From Streptomyces sp. HUAS 15-9 (lineage in GTDB: Bacteria; Actinomycetota; Actinomycetes; Streptomycetales; Streptomycetaceae): a stretch of DNA of 64,000 bases. The translations under genes were made by a program, and so were the position numbers. Positions within the stretch are counted from its first letter, which is position 1, and each line of letters starts with the position of its first letter. The notes beneath the pieces are model-generated. The model was given only the letters and a program-made list of their open reading frames with translations. It did no database searches and was not told where the DNA came from. The stretch is taken from NCBI RefSeq assembly GCF_025642155.1, contig NZ_CP106798.1:1798001-1862000 (forward strand), written 5' to 3'. Positions 29,542-39,200 of this stretch are shown here, piece after piece.

Positions 29542-31748
29542 GCACGGAGCCGGAGACACCGGACGAAGCCGAACCGGGGCCCCCGGACGTCCCGGACGCC
29601 GTGGAGAGCGAAACCGCCGCCGGCCCACCGGCCTCGGATGCCGCAGAGGAGGCCCGGCCGGAGCAGTCGGAGGCCGCCGCCGCGCCCGAACGGTCCGAGG
29701 CGGAAGCCGAGCTGGCGGCTCAGCAGGTCGAACGGGAGCGGATCGAGCGCCGCAAGGCCGAGAAGAAGGGGCCGGTCGCCGCCGGCACCAAGCTCAGCGG
29801 CAAGGCGGCCGATCTGCTCGCGGCCGTACGGGCGGTGGAGAGCGGCGAGAAGCCGGCGTCCGCGGTCTTCGCCGAACCGGCTCCCGCCCCGCGCAGACCG
29901 GCATCACCGGAACCCGCGCGCCGACCGCAGCCCGCCGCACCGGCCGCCGACCGGGCCCCCGCATTCACCGCGCCCGCCCCCGCGCCGGAAGCCGTCGACG
30001 CCGTACGCCGTGTGCTGGCCGACGGCGGTGCGCCCGACACGCTCGCGTCTCAGGCCGCGGCGGCCCTCGGCGAAGGTGCGGACGCACAGCTGCGGGACGA
30101 CCCTTGGCAGCTCCTGAAGGTCGCCGGTGTGCGGCCGGAGCAGACCGACGGGTTCGCGCGGGCGCTGCTCGGCGCGGAGTGCGGCCCGGACGACGAGCGG
30201 CGCGGCCGGGCGGTGACCGGCTGGCTCCTGGAGCAGGCGGCCCTGGCCGGGCACACCGCCCTGGAACTGCCCGTGCTCACCGCCGCGCTGGCCCAGCGGG
30301 GCGTGCCGGATCCCGACGCCGCCGTGCAAAGTGCCCTCGCGGAGGGCGAGGCCCTGGTCTTCCAGGACGCCCTGGACGAGCCGGGAGCCCCGGTCCGGCC
30401 GGAACCCCGGGAGGACGAAGGGGAGGACGGCGAGGAGCGGCCCGTCCGTGTCCTGGTCGGCCTGGAGCGGTACGCGCTCGCCGAGGAGAGCCTCGCCGAC
30501 GGCCTGGCCCGCCTGCTCAACTCCGTGCCCAAGGAGAACGGTCCGGGCGAGGCCTGGGAGCGGGCCGCCGCCGGTGCCGGGGGCTCCGTGAGCGAGCTGA
30601 TCCGGGCGGTCGCGGCGCACGGGCTGGTGCTGCACACGGGCGGACACGCGTCCCTCGTCGACCCGGCGCGCCTGCTGCACGAGGCGTCCGGTATCGGGCT
30701 GCGCGCCTGGGCGGCAGCGCACACCGACGGCGGACGGGACGACTTCACGGCCCTGGCGGCCGGGTTCGGCGCGCAGGGCGGACCGTCCGGCGGCGGGACG
30801 GCCACCGTGGCGGGGCTGCTGTCCGGCGCCGAGGGTCCCGGGCGGGACGCGGACGGTGCGCTCGACCTCGACCTGCTGATCGTGCTCGACGCGCCCCAGC
30901 TGGACGTGGAGACGGCGGCCCTGCTCGTCGAGTCGCTGCCCGACGGTGCCCGGCTGGTGCTGGCCGGGGATCCCGCCGTGCTCTGGTCGGCCGGGCCCGG
31001 GCGGGTGTTCGCGGACCTGCTGGCGGCGCGGGCATGCCCACAGGTCGCCTCGCGCGTGCCCGATCCCGGCCCCCTCGGCGAGCTGGTCTCCGGCATCGGC
31101 ATCGGCGAGCTCCACCAGGTTGAGGCGCCCGGCAAGGAGATCGTCATCGTGCCGGTGCGGGACGCGGGCGAGGCGGTGCACCGGACCGTGCAGCTGGTCG
31201 CGGATTCCGTGCCGCGGGCCATCGGCGTACCGGCCGAGCACACGGTGGTGATCACCCCGGGGCACGGCGGGGCCGCGGGCACCCGTGCGCTCAACACGGC
31301 GCTCAAGGAGCGGCTCAACCCGGGGCCGGGCCGCTTCGGCGGCTTCGACCCGGGTGACCGGATCGCCTACTCCCCCGCGCCGGGGCGCACGTTGCCGGGT
31401 TCGGTGGTGAAGGCCGACGCCGAGGGGCTGCACCTGTCGTGCTCGGGCGCCCCCGTGGTCGTACCGAGGGAGCGGGTGGAGCAGTCCGTGCGCCATGGGT
31501 GGGCGCTGACCGCGCACCAGGCCGTGGGCGGCCGCTGGCCCGCGGTGGTCGTGGTGCTGCCCGGTGACGCCGCGCAGGCCCTGAGCCGGCCCTGGGTGTA
31601 CACGGCGTTCAGCCGGGCGGCCCGCCATCTGTCCGTGGTCCACGGTGTGGAGCAGGCGCTGCCGAGAGCGGTCGCCGAGACCCCGGCCAAGCCGCGCACG
31701 ACGCGGCTGCCGGCCCTGCTGAAGGCCCAGGTTCCGGCGTCCGGTTGA
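29538..31748 (+). CDS. RecD2-like helicase-related protein lacking Walker A
   Basis: A protein of 736 residues. The first ~160 are Ala/Pro/Glu-rich and disordered. Then comes a helix-hairpin-helix region (DPWQLLKVAGVRPEQTDGFA), as in RecD2. The helicase core is recognisable but altered: where RecD2 has TGGPGTGKTT there is HTGGHASLVDP (about 364-374), with no Lys; motif II is VLDAPQL in place of a DE box; motif III survives as LVLAGDPAVL. The C-terminus keeps ALTAHQAVGGRWPAVVVVLP and WVYTAFSRA, typical of UvrD_C_2. It is therefore probably an ATPase-inactive DNA-binding or scaffold protein. The frame is intact and of normal composition, so it is not a pseudogene. Confidence 0.8.
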   Translation: MSTEPETPDEAEPGPPDVPDAVESETAAGPPASDAAEEARPEQSEAAAAPERSEAEAELAAQQVERERIERRKAEKKGPVAAGTKLSGKAADLLAAVRAVESGEKPASAVFAEPAPAPRRPASPEPARRPQPAAPAADRAPAFTAPAPAPEAVDAVRRVLADGGAPDTLASQAAAALGEGADAQLRDDPWQLLKVAGVRPEQTDGFARALLGAECGPDDERRGRAVTGWLLEQAALAGHTALELPVLTAALAQRGVPDPDAAVQSALAEGEALVFQDALDEPGAPVRPEPREDEGEDGEERPVRVLVGLERYALAEESLADGLARLLNSVPKENGPGEAWERAAAGAGGSVSELIRAVAAHGLVLHTGGHASLVDPARLLHEASGIGLRAWAAAHTDGGRDDFTALAAGFGAQGGPSGGGTATVAGLLSGAEGPGRDADGALDLDLLIVLDAPQLDVETAALLVESLPDGARLVLAGDPAVLWSAGPGRVFADLLAARACPQVASRVPDPGPLGELVSGIGIGELHQVEAPGKEIVIVPVRDAGEAVHRTVQLVADSVPRAIGVPAEHTVVITPGHGGAAGTRALNTALKERLNPGPGRFGGFDPGDRIAYSPAPGRTLPGSVVKADAEGLHLSCSGAPVVVPRERVEQSVRHGWALTAHQAVGGRWPAVVVVLPGDAAQALSRPWVYTAFSRAARHLSVVHGVEQALPRAVAETPAKPRTTRLPALLKAQVPASG

Positions 31749-31865
31749 GCACTCCGGCGGTGCCGGACCGGCCTCGGCGTCGGCGCCGGTCCGGCAACGC
31801 CCCGCGCATCAGCGATCTGCAACCGGTGATGCACAGTCGGTGACGCGGGATCGGTGATCGACGGA

Positions 31866-32573
31866 TCAGCGATCCGCGTCCAACGGCTCCAAGTCCTCGT
31901 CGCCGTCCAGGTCGAGCTCGTCCTCGAGATCGTCGTCCCCGGCCATGTCGTCGATCTCGTCGTCGATCTCCTCGTCGAAGACCGCGCTGACGTCGAAGCG
32001 GCAGACCACCCGCTGCGGGTCGACCTGCTCGAAGGGCGCCTCCAGCCACTCACCGGGGTCGGCCGGTTCGTCCGCGGCGGTCACCCACAGCGTGGCGTCG
32101 CCCTCCTCCAGCCCGAACTCCTTGTGCCGGGAGGCGATCTCGTCCGGTTCGAACTCCCCGAACAGGACCCCCAGCGCCCCGTGCACCGTGCCGGAGGCCT
32201 CCGTGTCCGCGCCGTCCGCGTACTCCACCGCCTCGACCCGCTCGGCCTGCGCGAGCAGTCGCTGCGGTTCCGCGACGGAGTAGTCGCGGCGGATCAGCAC
32301 ACTGATCGCGCTCGGTTCCTCGGGACCCGCGTACGGCGGCAGCGTGTCTTCCGTGCCGGGGATCTCGAAGGGCGTGACCTCGTCATAGCGGTCGTAGAGC
32401 AGTTCGTCGTACGCCTCCGCGGCCGCGGCCAGCTCGTTGAACGCCTCGTAGACAGCGGGGTCGTCCTCCCCCGACCTGCGTTCGACCGCGGCCAGGTGAC
32501 GGTCGAGCGCGGTCTTGACCGCCTCGGCGGCGGCGCGTACCTCGGCAGCGGTGGGCTGCGCAGCATCAGACAT
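31866..32573 (-). CDS. Conserved hypothetical protein with acidic C-terminus
   Basis: A protein of 235 residues, not recognised. It begins MSDAAQPTAAEVRAAAEAVK, is rich in Ala and Glu, and ends in ~35 residues that are almost all Asp/Glu. No motif, signal or membrane segment is seen. ATG 32573 is preferred because TAGCGT lies 7 nt before it (leaderless pattern) and longer starts lack a ribosome site. It is divergent from the DUF5703-like gene, with 47 bp between starts. Confidence 0.75.
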   Translation of the reverse strand: MSDAAQPTAAEVRAAAEAVKTALDRHLAAVERRSGEDDPAVYEAFNELAAAAEAYDELLYDRYDEVTPFEIPGTEDTLPPYAGPEEPSAISVLIRRDYSVAEPQRLLAQAERVEAVEYADGADTEASGTVHGALGVLFGEFEPDEIASRHKEFGLEEGDATLWVTAADEPADPGEWLEAPFEQVDPQRVVCRFDVSAVFDEEIDDEIDDMAGDDDLEDELDLDGDEDLEPLDADR

Positions 32574-32620
32574 AGTGCAGACGCTATCCGTACCGGGCCC
32601 CAGCCCGCACAATAGATGCG

Positions 32621-32809
32621 ATGCCGGAATACGAATTTGTCGACGTGTACGTACCGCGCGGGGTCTCCCGCAAGGAGGCGACGCGTCTGCTGACGGACCA
32701 TGCCGAGTACGGACACTGGGAGTTGGACCGACTGAGCCTGATGCGCGACGGCAGCCGCAGGGTGCGGTTGCGCCGACGGATCATCCGCCAGGTGCGCGCC
32801 ACGTGGTGA
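32621..32809 (+). CDS. Small DUF5703-type protein
   Basis: A protein of 62 residues, MPEYEFVDVYVPRGVSRKEA at the start and strongly basic at the end (RRVRLRRRIIRQVRATW). It matches the small DUF5703 family of Streptomyces, whose function is unknown. There is no Shine-Dalgarno; CACAAT (32608-32613) lies 7 nt before the ATG, fitting a leaderless message. It is followed by a very strong terminator. Confidence 0.82.
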   Translation: MPEYEFVDVYVPRGVSRKEATRLLTDHAEYGHWELDRLSLMRDGSRRVRLRRRIIRQVRATW

Positions 32810-32822
32810 GCCAGGGCACCTG

Positions 32823-32862
32823 AACGGAGCGGGCCCCGCTTCGGCGGGGCCCGCTCCGTTTT
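32823..32862. terminator. Very strong terminator with TTCG loop
   Basis: A perfect 17-bp stem (32823-32839 with 32844-32860), UUCG tetraloop, then a run of T. It lies between the convergent DUF5703-like gene and chpC and can serve both. Confidence 0.92.
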
Positions 32863-32894
32863 CCCGGGTTCCGGTCCTGTCCCGTGCTGGTGCG

Positions 32895-33725
32895 CTATGC
32901 CGAGGCGCGGGCCTTGCGGTACATCACGGCTCCGGCGAGCAGAGCCCCCGCGCCCACCGGCAGCACGATGCCGATCGGCAGGTCACTGCCGGTGTGGGCG
33001 AGCTGCGCGGCACCGGACGGCAGGTGGGCGACGACGGAACTCGCCCCCCGCGGGCCGGTGTGCGAGGAGCCGCCGGGGGTGCCGTGGCCCTTGGTGGGCG
33101 GTGTGCCCAGGTGGCCCGGCGTACCGGGGTGACCGGGCGTACCGGGCTGGCCCGGGTGACCGGGCGTTCCCGGCTGACCGGGGTGTCCAGGGTTGCCGGG
33201 CTGGCCAGGGTTGCCGGGCTGACCGGGCGGCGGCGTACCGTGGCCGCCCCCTGGAGGCGTTCCGTGCCCCCCGCCGGGCGGCTGGCTGGGGTGTCCGCCC
33301 CCGGAGCCGCCATTGGCGCAGTCGTTGCCCACGGCCGCGTTGCCGGCCCCCACGACATTGACGCTGTTGCCGCACACATTGACCGGCACGTCGATCGGCG
33401 CCTGCACGGTGTTGCCCGAGCCGACGCCGGGCGAGCCCGAGGTGTGTCCGCCCGCGTGCGAGCCGCCGTGATCACCGGAGCCGCCCTGGTCGGCGCACTT
33501 GTTGCCCACGGACGGGTTGAGGAGTCCGACGACGTTCACGGTGTTGCCGCAGATGTTCACCGGCACGTGCACCGGCGCCTGCACGGTGTTGCCGGACAGC
33601 ACGCCCGGCGAGTTCGAAGCGGAGCCGCTCGCGCCCGAGTCGGCGTGGGCGTAGCCGCCCGCCGCGGCGAGAACTCCGGTGGCCGCAGCCACGGTCATCA
33701 GGCCCTTACGGGTGCCCAGTCGCAT
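32895..33725 (-). CDS. chpC: Long chaplin with two chaplin domains and sortase signal
   Basis: A protein of 276 residues. Signal peptide at 1-28 (cleavage near AHA-DS), then two chaplin domains (about 38-78 and 96-138), each with HVPVN.CGN or DVPVN.CGN, NVVG and GN.CA; a collagen-like linker of repeated GHPGQPG/GTPG (about 150-215); and a C-terminal cell-wall sorting signal LAHTG plus membrane segment and YRKARASA. Long chaplins are sortase-anchored amyloid surface proteins of aerial hyphae. The order chpC-chpH matches S. coelicolor SCO1674-SCO1675. ATG 33725 follows a GGGGGG stretch. Confidence 0.95.
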   Translation of the reverse strand: MRLGTRKGLMTVAAATGVLAAAGGYAHADSGASGSASNSPGVLSGNTVQAPVHVPVNICGNTVNVVGLLNPSVGNKCADQGGSGDHGGSHAGGHTSGSPGVGSGNTVQAPIDVPVNVCGNSVNVVGAGNAAVGNDCANGGSGGGHPSQPPGGGHGTPPGGGHGTPPPGQPGNPGQPGNPGHPGQPGTPGHPGQPGTPGHPGTPGHLGTPPTKGHGTPGGSSHTGPRGASSVVAHLPSGAAQLAHTGSDLPIGIVLPVGAGALLAGAVMYRKARASA

Positions 33726-33743
33726 GGGTGATTCCCCCCTGCC

Positions 33744-33776
33744 TTCGTTCCTGCTACGAATTTCGTTCCTACTACG
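33744..33776 (-). promoter_or_regulatory. 15-bp direct repeat in the chpC leader
   Basis: On the minus strand CGTAGYAGGAACGAA occurs twice, at 33762-33776 and 33744-33758, offset by 18 bp, 18-50 bp before the chpC start. The spacing (nearly two helical turns) fits a direct-repeat activator site or a promoter-element duplication. The binding factor is unknown; chaplin genes depend on BldN in S. coelicolor. Confidence 0.45.
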
Positions 33777-33901
33777 GATTTCCTGCGCTGAATTGGCACG
33801 GCGAATTCCCCGATGAATTCAGCGCGAAAAGGCCGTTCGGCCCCGGAGCGCATGGCGCGCGCTCCGGGGCCGACGGAAGGACGCCCCTCGGGGAGTCGTC
33901 G

Positions 33902-34135
33902 TCAGTGGTTGACGCAGGTGTTGCCGAAGGTGGGGTTGAGCAGCCCGATCACCGAGATCGTGTTGCCGCAGACGTTCACCGGGACGTGCACCGGTGCCTG
34001 GATGACGTTGCCGGAAACGACACCCGGGGAGTGCACGGCCGCACCCTGGGCGCCGGAGTCGGCGACGGCGAGGCCCGCACCCGCGAGCACCAGACCACCA
34101 GTGGCAGCCGCGGCGGCGACGACCTTCTTGAGCAT
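33902..34135 (-). CDS. chpH: Short chaplin
   Basis: A protein of 77 residues: signal peptide (about 1-25, ending GLAVA-DS) and a single chaplin domain with the two Cys (VNVCGNTIS, GNTCVNH) that form a disulphide. Short chaplins self-assemble into the hydrophobic amyloid layer that lets aerial hyphae leave the water. ATG 34135 follows AAGGAGG at ideal distance. It lies upstream of chpC on the same strand, 176 bp away, probably with its own promoter. Confidence 0.96.
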   Translation of the reverse strand: MLKKVVAAAAATGGLVLAGAGLAVADSGAQGAAVHSPGVVSGNVIQAPVHVPVNVCGNTISVIGLLNPTFGNTCVNH

Positions 34136-34300
34136 TGTTCCTCCTTGTTGGCAAAGCGATCCCAAGTAGCTGATCGCATCACCAGTAACGAGGAGGGAGT
34201 AATGGAGCTACGAGCCTATGGTCACATTCACCCTTCTCAGTCACCTCCGCACAGGTGGCCGATTATCGGGGTGTCGGGAGTTTCGATTCGGCGGGCCTTT

Positions 34301-35626
34301 TCAGGACGCGTCGATGAACCGGTCGAGCACTCGCACACCGAACTGGAGCCCGTCCACCGGCACCCGCTCGTCGACGCCGTGGAACATGCCCGCGAAGTCC
34401 AGCTCCGGCGGCAGCTTCAGCGGCGCGAAGCCGAAGCCGCGGATGCCGAGGTCGTCGAAGGACTTGGCGTCCGTACCGCCCGAGAGCATGTACGGGATCG
34501 CCTTGGCCGCCGGGTCCTCGGCGAGCAGCGCGGACTGCATGGCCTCGACGAGCGCCCCTTCGAACGTGGTCTCCAGGGCCTTGTCGGAGTGCACGTCCTC
34601 GCGCTTGACCTTCGGGCCGAGGACCCGGTCGAGGTCGGCGAGGAACTCCTCCTCGAACCCGGGCAGGAACCTGCCGTCGATGTTGGCGGTGGCCTCGCCC
34701 GGGATGACGTTGACCTTGTAGCCGGCGTTCAGCTGCGTGGGGTTGGCCGTGTTGCTCAGGGTCGCGCCGATGAGCTTGGCGATGCCGCCCAGCCTGGCGA
34801 GGGTGGACTCCATGTCCTCCGGGTCGAGCTCGGTGCCGAGCGCGTCGCCGAGCTCGTCGAGGAAGGCACGGGTGGTCTTGGTGACCCGCACCGGGAACTT
34901 GTGCCGCCCCACGCGCGCGACCGCCTCGGACAGCTCGGTGATCGCGTTGTCCCGGTGGATCATCGACCCGTGCCCGGCCGTGCCGGCCACGGTCAGCTTC
35001 ATCCAGTGCATGCCCTTCTCGGCCGTCTGGATCAGATAGAGGCGCCGCTGCTCGTTCACGGTGAACGAGAACCCGCCGACCTCGCTGATGGCCTCGGTGG
35101 CACCGTCGAAGAGGTCGGGATGGTTGTCGACCAGCCACCGGGCGCCGTACGTGCCGCCCGCCTCCTCGTCCGCGAGGAACGCGAGCACGATGTCCCGGGG
35201 CGGCCGGCGCCCACTGCGCAGCCGGTCGCGCACGACGGCCAGCGTCATGGCGTCCATGTCCTTCATGTCGACGGCACCGCGTCCCCACACGCATCCGTCC
35301 GCGACCTCGCCGGAGAACGGGTGGTGGGTCCAGTCGTCGGCGTTGGCCGGTACGACGTCGAGGTGGCCGTGGATCAGCAGCGCGGGCCGCGACGGGTCCT
35401 CGCCCTCGATACGGGCCACGGTCGAGGCACGCCCCGGGTGCGACTCGAAGATCCTCGGTTCGAGACCCACCTCGGCGAGCTTCTCGGCCACGTACTCGGC
35501 GGCCTTGCGTTCGCCGGGGCCGGAGTGGTCTCCGTAGTTGCTGGTGTCGATCTGGATCAGCTCGCGGCAGAGGTCCACGACCTCGTCCTCGCCGGTGACG
35601 CCTCTGGCCGTGTCCGTCTCGCTCAC
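34301..35626 (-). CDS. M20 family metallopeptidase
   Basis: A protein of 441 residues of the ArgE/DapE/ACY1/CPG2 family. Zinc ligands and catalytic residues: HGHLDVVPAN (His, Asp), WGRGAVDMKD (bridging Asp), LADEEAGG (catalytic and metal Glu), and the dimerisation-domain TAGHGSM. It should hydrolyse an amino-acyl or peptidyl amide. GTG 35626 follows GGAGGA; the longer frame upstream lacks a site. As I recall it is the chpH neighbour in S. coelicolor (SCO1676). Confidence 0.92.
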   Translation of the reverse strand: MSETDTARGVTGEDEVVDLCRELIQIDTSNYGDHSGPGERKAAEYVAEKLAEVGLEPRIFESHPGRASTVARIEGEDPSRPALLIHGHLDVVPANADDWTHHPFSGEVADGCVWGRGAVDMKDMDAMTLAVVRDRLRSGRRPPRDIVLAFLADEEAGGTYGARWLVDNHPDLFDGATEAISEVGGFSFTVNEQRRLYLIQTAEKGMHWMKLTVAGTAGHGSMIHRDNAITELSEAVARVGRHKFPVRVTKTTRAFLDELGDALGTELDPEDMESTLARLGGIAKLIGATLSNTANPTQLNAGYKVNVIPGEATANIDGRFLPGFEEEFLADLDRVLGPKVKREDVHSDKALETTFEGALVEAMQSALLAEDPAAKAIPYMLSGGTDAKSFDDLGIRGFGFAPLKLPPELDFAGMFHGVDERVPVDGLQFGVRVLDRFIDAS

Positions 35627-35827
35627 GCCGATTCCTCCCACTGTCACTGCTGGTCGGTCCCCCTCATCCTCCCTCTCCCCCCGCGCCCGCCCCAAGACCG
35701 GACCCGGTCCGTCACAGGCCGTTCACGCGGACACGGGCCCGGGGACCGGGCGTGATCGGCCACCCCCGAAAGCCTGGTAATGTTTCCTTCGTCGCCGCGA
35801 GGGAAACCCCCGCACGACAGACACCTT

Positions 35828-35915
35828 GTCCGGGTGGCGGAATGGCAGACGCGCTAGCTTGAGGTGCTAGTGCCCTTTATCGGGCGTGGGGGTTCAAGTC
35901 CCCCCTCGGACACCA
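35828..35915 (+). tRNA. tRNA-Leu (GAG)
   Basis: A class II tRNA of 85 nt plus encoded CCA. Acceptor stem 35828-35834 pairs with 35905-35911 (one G-U). Anticodon stem 35854-35858/35866-35870 encloses loop TTGAGGT, anticodon GAG at 35861-35863. A long variable arm (TGCCC..GGGCG) and a T-arm with GGTTCAAGTCC follow. A -10-like TAATGT lies at 35778-35783. Confidence 0.97.
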
Positions 35916-35917
35916 GC

Positions 35918-35944
35918 GAGGGCCTCTGCTCAGCAGGGGCCCTC
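35918..35944 (+). terminator. Terminator after tRNA-Leu
   Basis: A 12-bp stem (35918-35929 with 35933-35944, one G-U pair) and 3-nt loop start 3 nt after the tRNA CCA. Confidence 0.75.
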
Positions 35945-36288
35945 AGGCTTTCCCTCCGGTCCCTTCCCCCGACGGTTTCTGACTGCCCGCCATCCGTCCG
36001 GGGCGCACCGCGCTCGGTCAACTGGGCGGTTCGCGGCGCCAGTTCCGCACGCGGCCTGCACGGATGTGGGCCATCTCTCGTCCCTCGCACGGATCTCCAG
36101 GTCACAGGCGCGCGCCCGCGCCCACGGCCTCCCCCGGACGGCTGCACCAAGTGGCCGGACGAAGGGGTGGAGCATAGCGTCGTACTAATATTTCCGGCTT
36201 GTTACCGAGCTGGAGCCGGACAACCCCAGGCAGACCTGCGGGCCCGCCAGCGCCCCGGAGGCTTCCGGGAACTAGACGCGAGGACCGG
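35945..36288. other. Gene-free leader before the Pls/PosA-like gene
   Basis: 344 bp with no supportable gene. Around 36178-36200 it is unusually AT-rich for this genome (GTCGTACTAATATTTCC), a likely promoter region for the synthetase, about 95 bp before its start. Confidence 0.5.
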
Positions 36289-39200
36289 ATGGCAGCCATA
36301 CAAGAGGGCAGCGCCCTCGGCCTGCTCGACGAGGAAATCCGCGAGCAGTTCGGCGACACGGCACGCTTCTCCGCGGGAGCGGCCGCCTCGCCGCGCACGC
36401 TCGTCGACGTGTTCGACGCATCCGTACGGTCGTACCCGGACGAGCCGGCCCTGGACGACGGGACGACGCAGCTCACCTACCGGGCGCTGGCCGTCGAGGT
36501 GGAGCGACTGCGGCTGCGGCTCGCGGAGGCGGGCGTCGGGCTCGGGGACCGGGTGGGCGTGCGGGTGCCGTCCGGGACCAATGAGCTGTACGTCGCCGTC
36601 CTGGCCGTGCTCGCGGCCGGTGCCGCCTACGTTCCCGTCGACGCCGAGGACCCCGACGAGCGGGCCGAGCTGGTGTTCGGAGAGGCGCGGGTGCGGGCCG
36701 TGATCGGGGCCGGGCACCGGATCACCGTGGGCGGGTCGTCGGAGGTCCCGGCCGCCCGCCCCGGCATCGAGCACGACGCGTGGATCATTTTCACCTCCGG
36801 GTCCACCGGCAAGCCCAAGGGCGTCGCCGTCACGCACCGCAGTGCCACCGCTTTCGTGGACGCCGAGGCGGCCCTGTTCCTCGTCGAGGAGCCCATCGGG
36901 CCCGGGGACCGGGTCATGGCGGGGCTGTCGGTCGCCTTCGACGCGTCCTGCGAGGAGATGTGGCTGGCCTGGCGGTACGGCGCCTGTCTGGTGCCCGTGC
37001 CCCGCTCGCAGGTCAGGAGTGGCGCCGACCTCGGTCCCTGGCTGGTCGAGCAGGAGATCACCGTCGTGTCCACGGTGCCGACGCTGGCCGCGCTGTGGGA
37101 GCCGGAGACCCTCAACGACGTGCGCCTGCTGATCTTCGGCGGTGAGGCCTGCCCGCCCGAGCTGGTGCAGCGGCTGGTCACGGAGGGGCGCGAGGTGTGG
37201 AACACCTACGGGCCCACCGAGGCGACCGTCGTGGCGTGCGCGGCGCTGATGACCGGCGAGGAGCCGGTGCGGATCGGGCTGCCGCTGGGCGGCTGGGAGC
37301 TGGCCGTCGTCGACGAGGCCGGGGAGCCCGTGCCCATGGGCGGCAGTGGGCAGCTGGTCATCGGCGGGGTGGGGCTCGCGCGGTACCTCGACGCCGAGAA
37401 GGACGCGGAGAAGTACGCGCCGCTCGAGTCGCTGGGCTGGGAGCGCGCGTACCGCAGCGGTGACCTGGTCAAGGCCGATCCCGAGGGGCTGATCTTCCTG
37501 GGGCGGGCCGACGAGCAGATCAAGCTCGGCGGGCGCCGGATCGAGCTCGGTGAGGTGGACGCCGCGCTGCAGGCGCTCCCGGGTGTCGCGGGTGCCGCGG
37601 CCGCCGTGCGCACCGCCCGCGGCGGCAACCAGCTCCTCGTCGGCTATGTCGTCATCCAGGACGGCTGGGACCACGCGGCCGCCGTCGAGAAGCTCCGGGC
37701 CGAGCTGCCCGCCGCCCTGGTCCCGCTGCTGGCCCCGGTCGACGAACTGCCGACCCGGACGTCCGGGAAGGTCGACCGGGCGGCCCTGCCGTGGCCCCTG
37801 GATGGCCTGGAGACCGGCGGGAAGACCGAGCAGCTGTACGGCACCGAGGCCTGGCTCGCCGAGCAGTGGACGGAGGTCCTCGGCATCCCGGTGACCAGCG
37901 CCTCGGACGACTTCTTCGCGATCGGCGGCGGCAGCCTGGCCGCCGCCCAGCTCACCACCCGGCTGCGCACCCGCTACCCGAGCGCCGCCGTCCTCGACGT
38001 CTACCAGCAGCCCACCCTGCGCAAGCTGGCCCGGCGCCTGGAGGCGTCCGCGCACGACGACGGCGCGCGGCGGACGGTCGCGCCGGTCCCGGTGCGCGCC
38101 CAGATCATCCAGCTCCTCCTGCTCGTCCCCCTGTACACCCTGCTCGGGCTGCGCTGGACGGTGGCCCTGGCCGCGCTCGGGAACCTGCTGCCCGGCTACT
38201 CCTGGCTGCCGACCGCACCCTGGTGGCTGATCGCGGCGGGCGCCGTGCTGCTCTTCAGCCCGCCGGGACGGATCGCGCTCGCCGCGGGCGGGGCGCGGCT
38301 GCTGCTGCGGGGTGTGCGGCCCGGCCGGTATCCGCGCGGCGGGAGCGCGCATCTGCGGCTGTGGACGGCCGAGCGGCTGGCCGAGTTCACCGGGGCGACC
38401 ACGCTGACCGGGTCGTGGCTGGAGCGGTACGCGCGGGCGCTGGGTGCCAAGGTCGGCCAGGACGTGGATCTGCACTCGCTGCCCCCGGTCACCGGCATGC
38501 TCAAGCTGGGGCGGGGTGCCGCCGTGGAGTCCGAGGTGGACCTGTCCGGGTACTGGCTGGACGGGGACCGGCTGGAGGTCGGGCCGGTGAAGGTGGGTGC
38601 GCACGCCGTCGTCGGGACGCGCAGCATGCTCTTTCCGGGCGCGCGGGTCGGCAAGCGGGCCGAGGTGGCGCCCGGTTCGGCCGTCACCGGGCAGATTCCC
38701 ACCGGTCAGCGGTGGGCCGGCGCGCCCGCGGTCAAGCTCGGCAAGGCCAAGCGCAGCTGGCCCAAGGAACGGCCGCAGCGGGGCACCTACTGGCGGGTGA
38801 TGTACGGCGTCACGGGCGTCGCGCTGAGCGCCCTGCCGGTGTCGGCGGCGGTGGCCGCGGTGCTGGTCGCCGGTGTGTTCGTGACGCCCGGGGCCGGACT
38901 CGGCGAGGCCCTGCGGGGGGCCGCGCTCGCGCTCGTCCCGGCCACGCTGGCCTTCGGGCTGGCGTACGCGCTGAAGATCCTGATCGCCGTACGGCTGCTC
39001 AGTGTGGGTCTGCGCGAGGGAACGCATCCGACGCACAGCCGGATCGGCTGGCAGGCGTGGACGGTCACGCAGCTGATGGACCGGTCCCGGGAGACGCTGT
39101 TCCCGCTGTACGCGGGTCTGGTGACGCCGGTGTGGCTGCGGCTGCTGGGGATGCGGATCGGGCGGGGCGCCGAGGTGTCCACCGTGCTGGCCCTGCCGAG

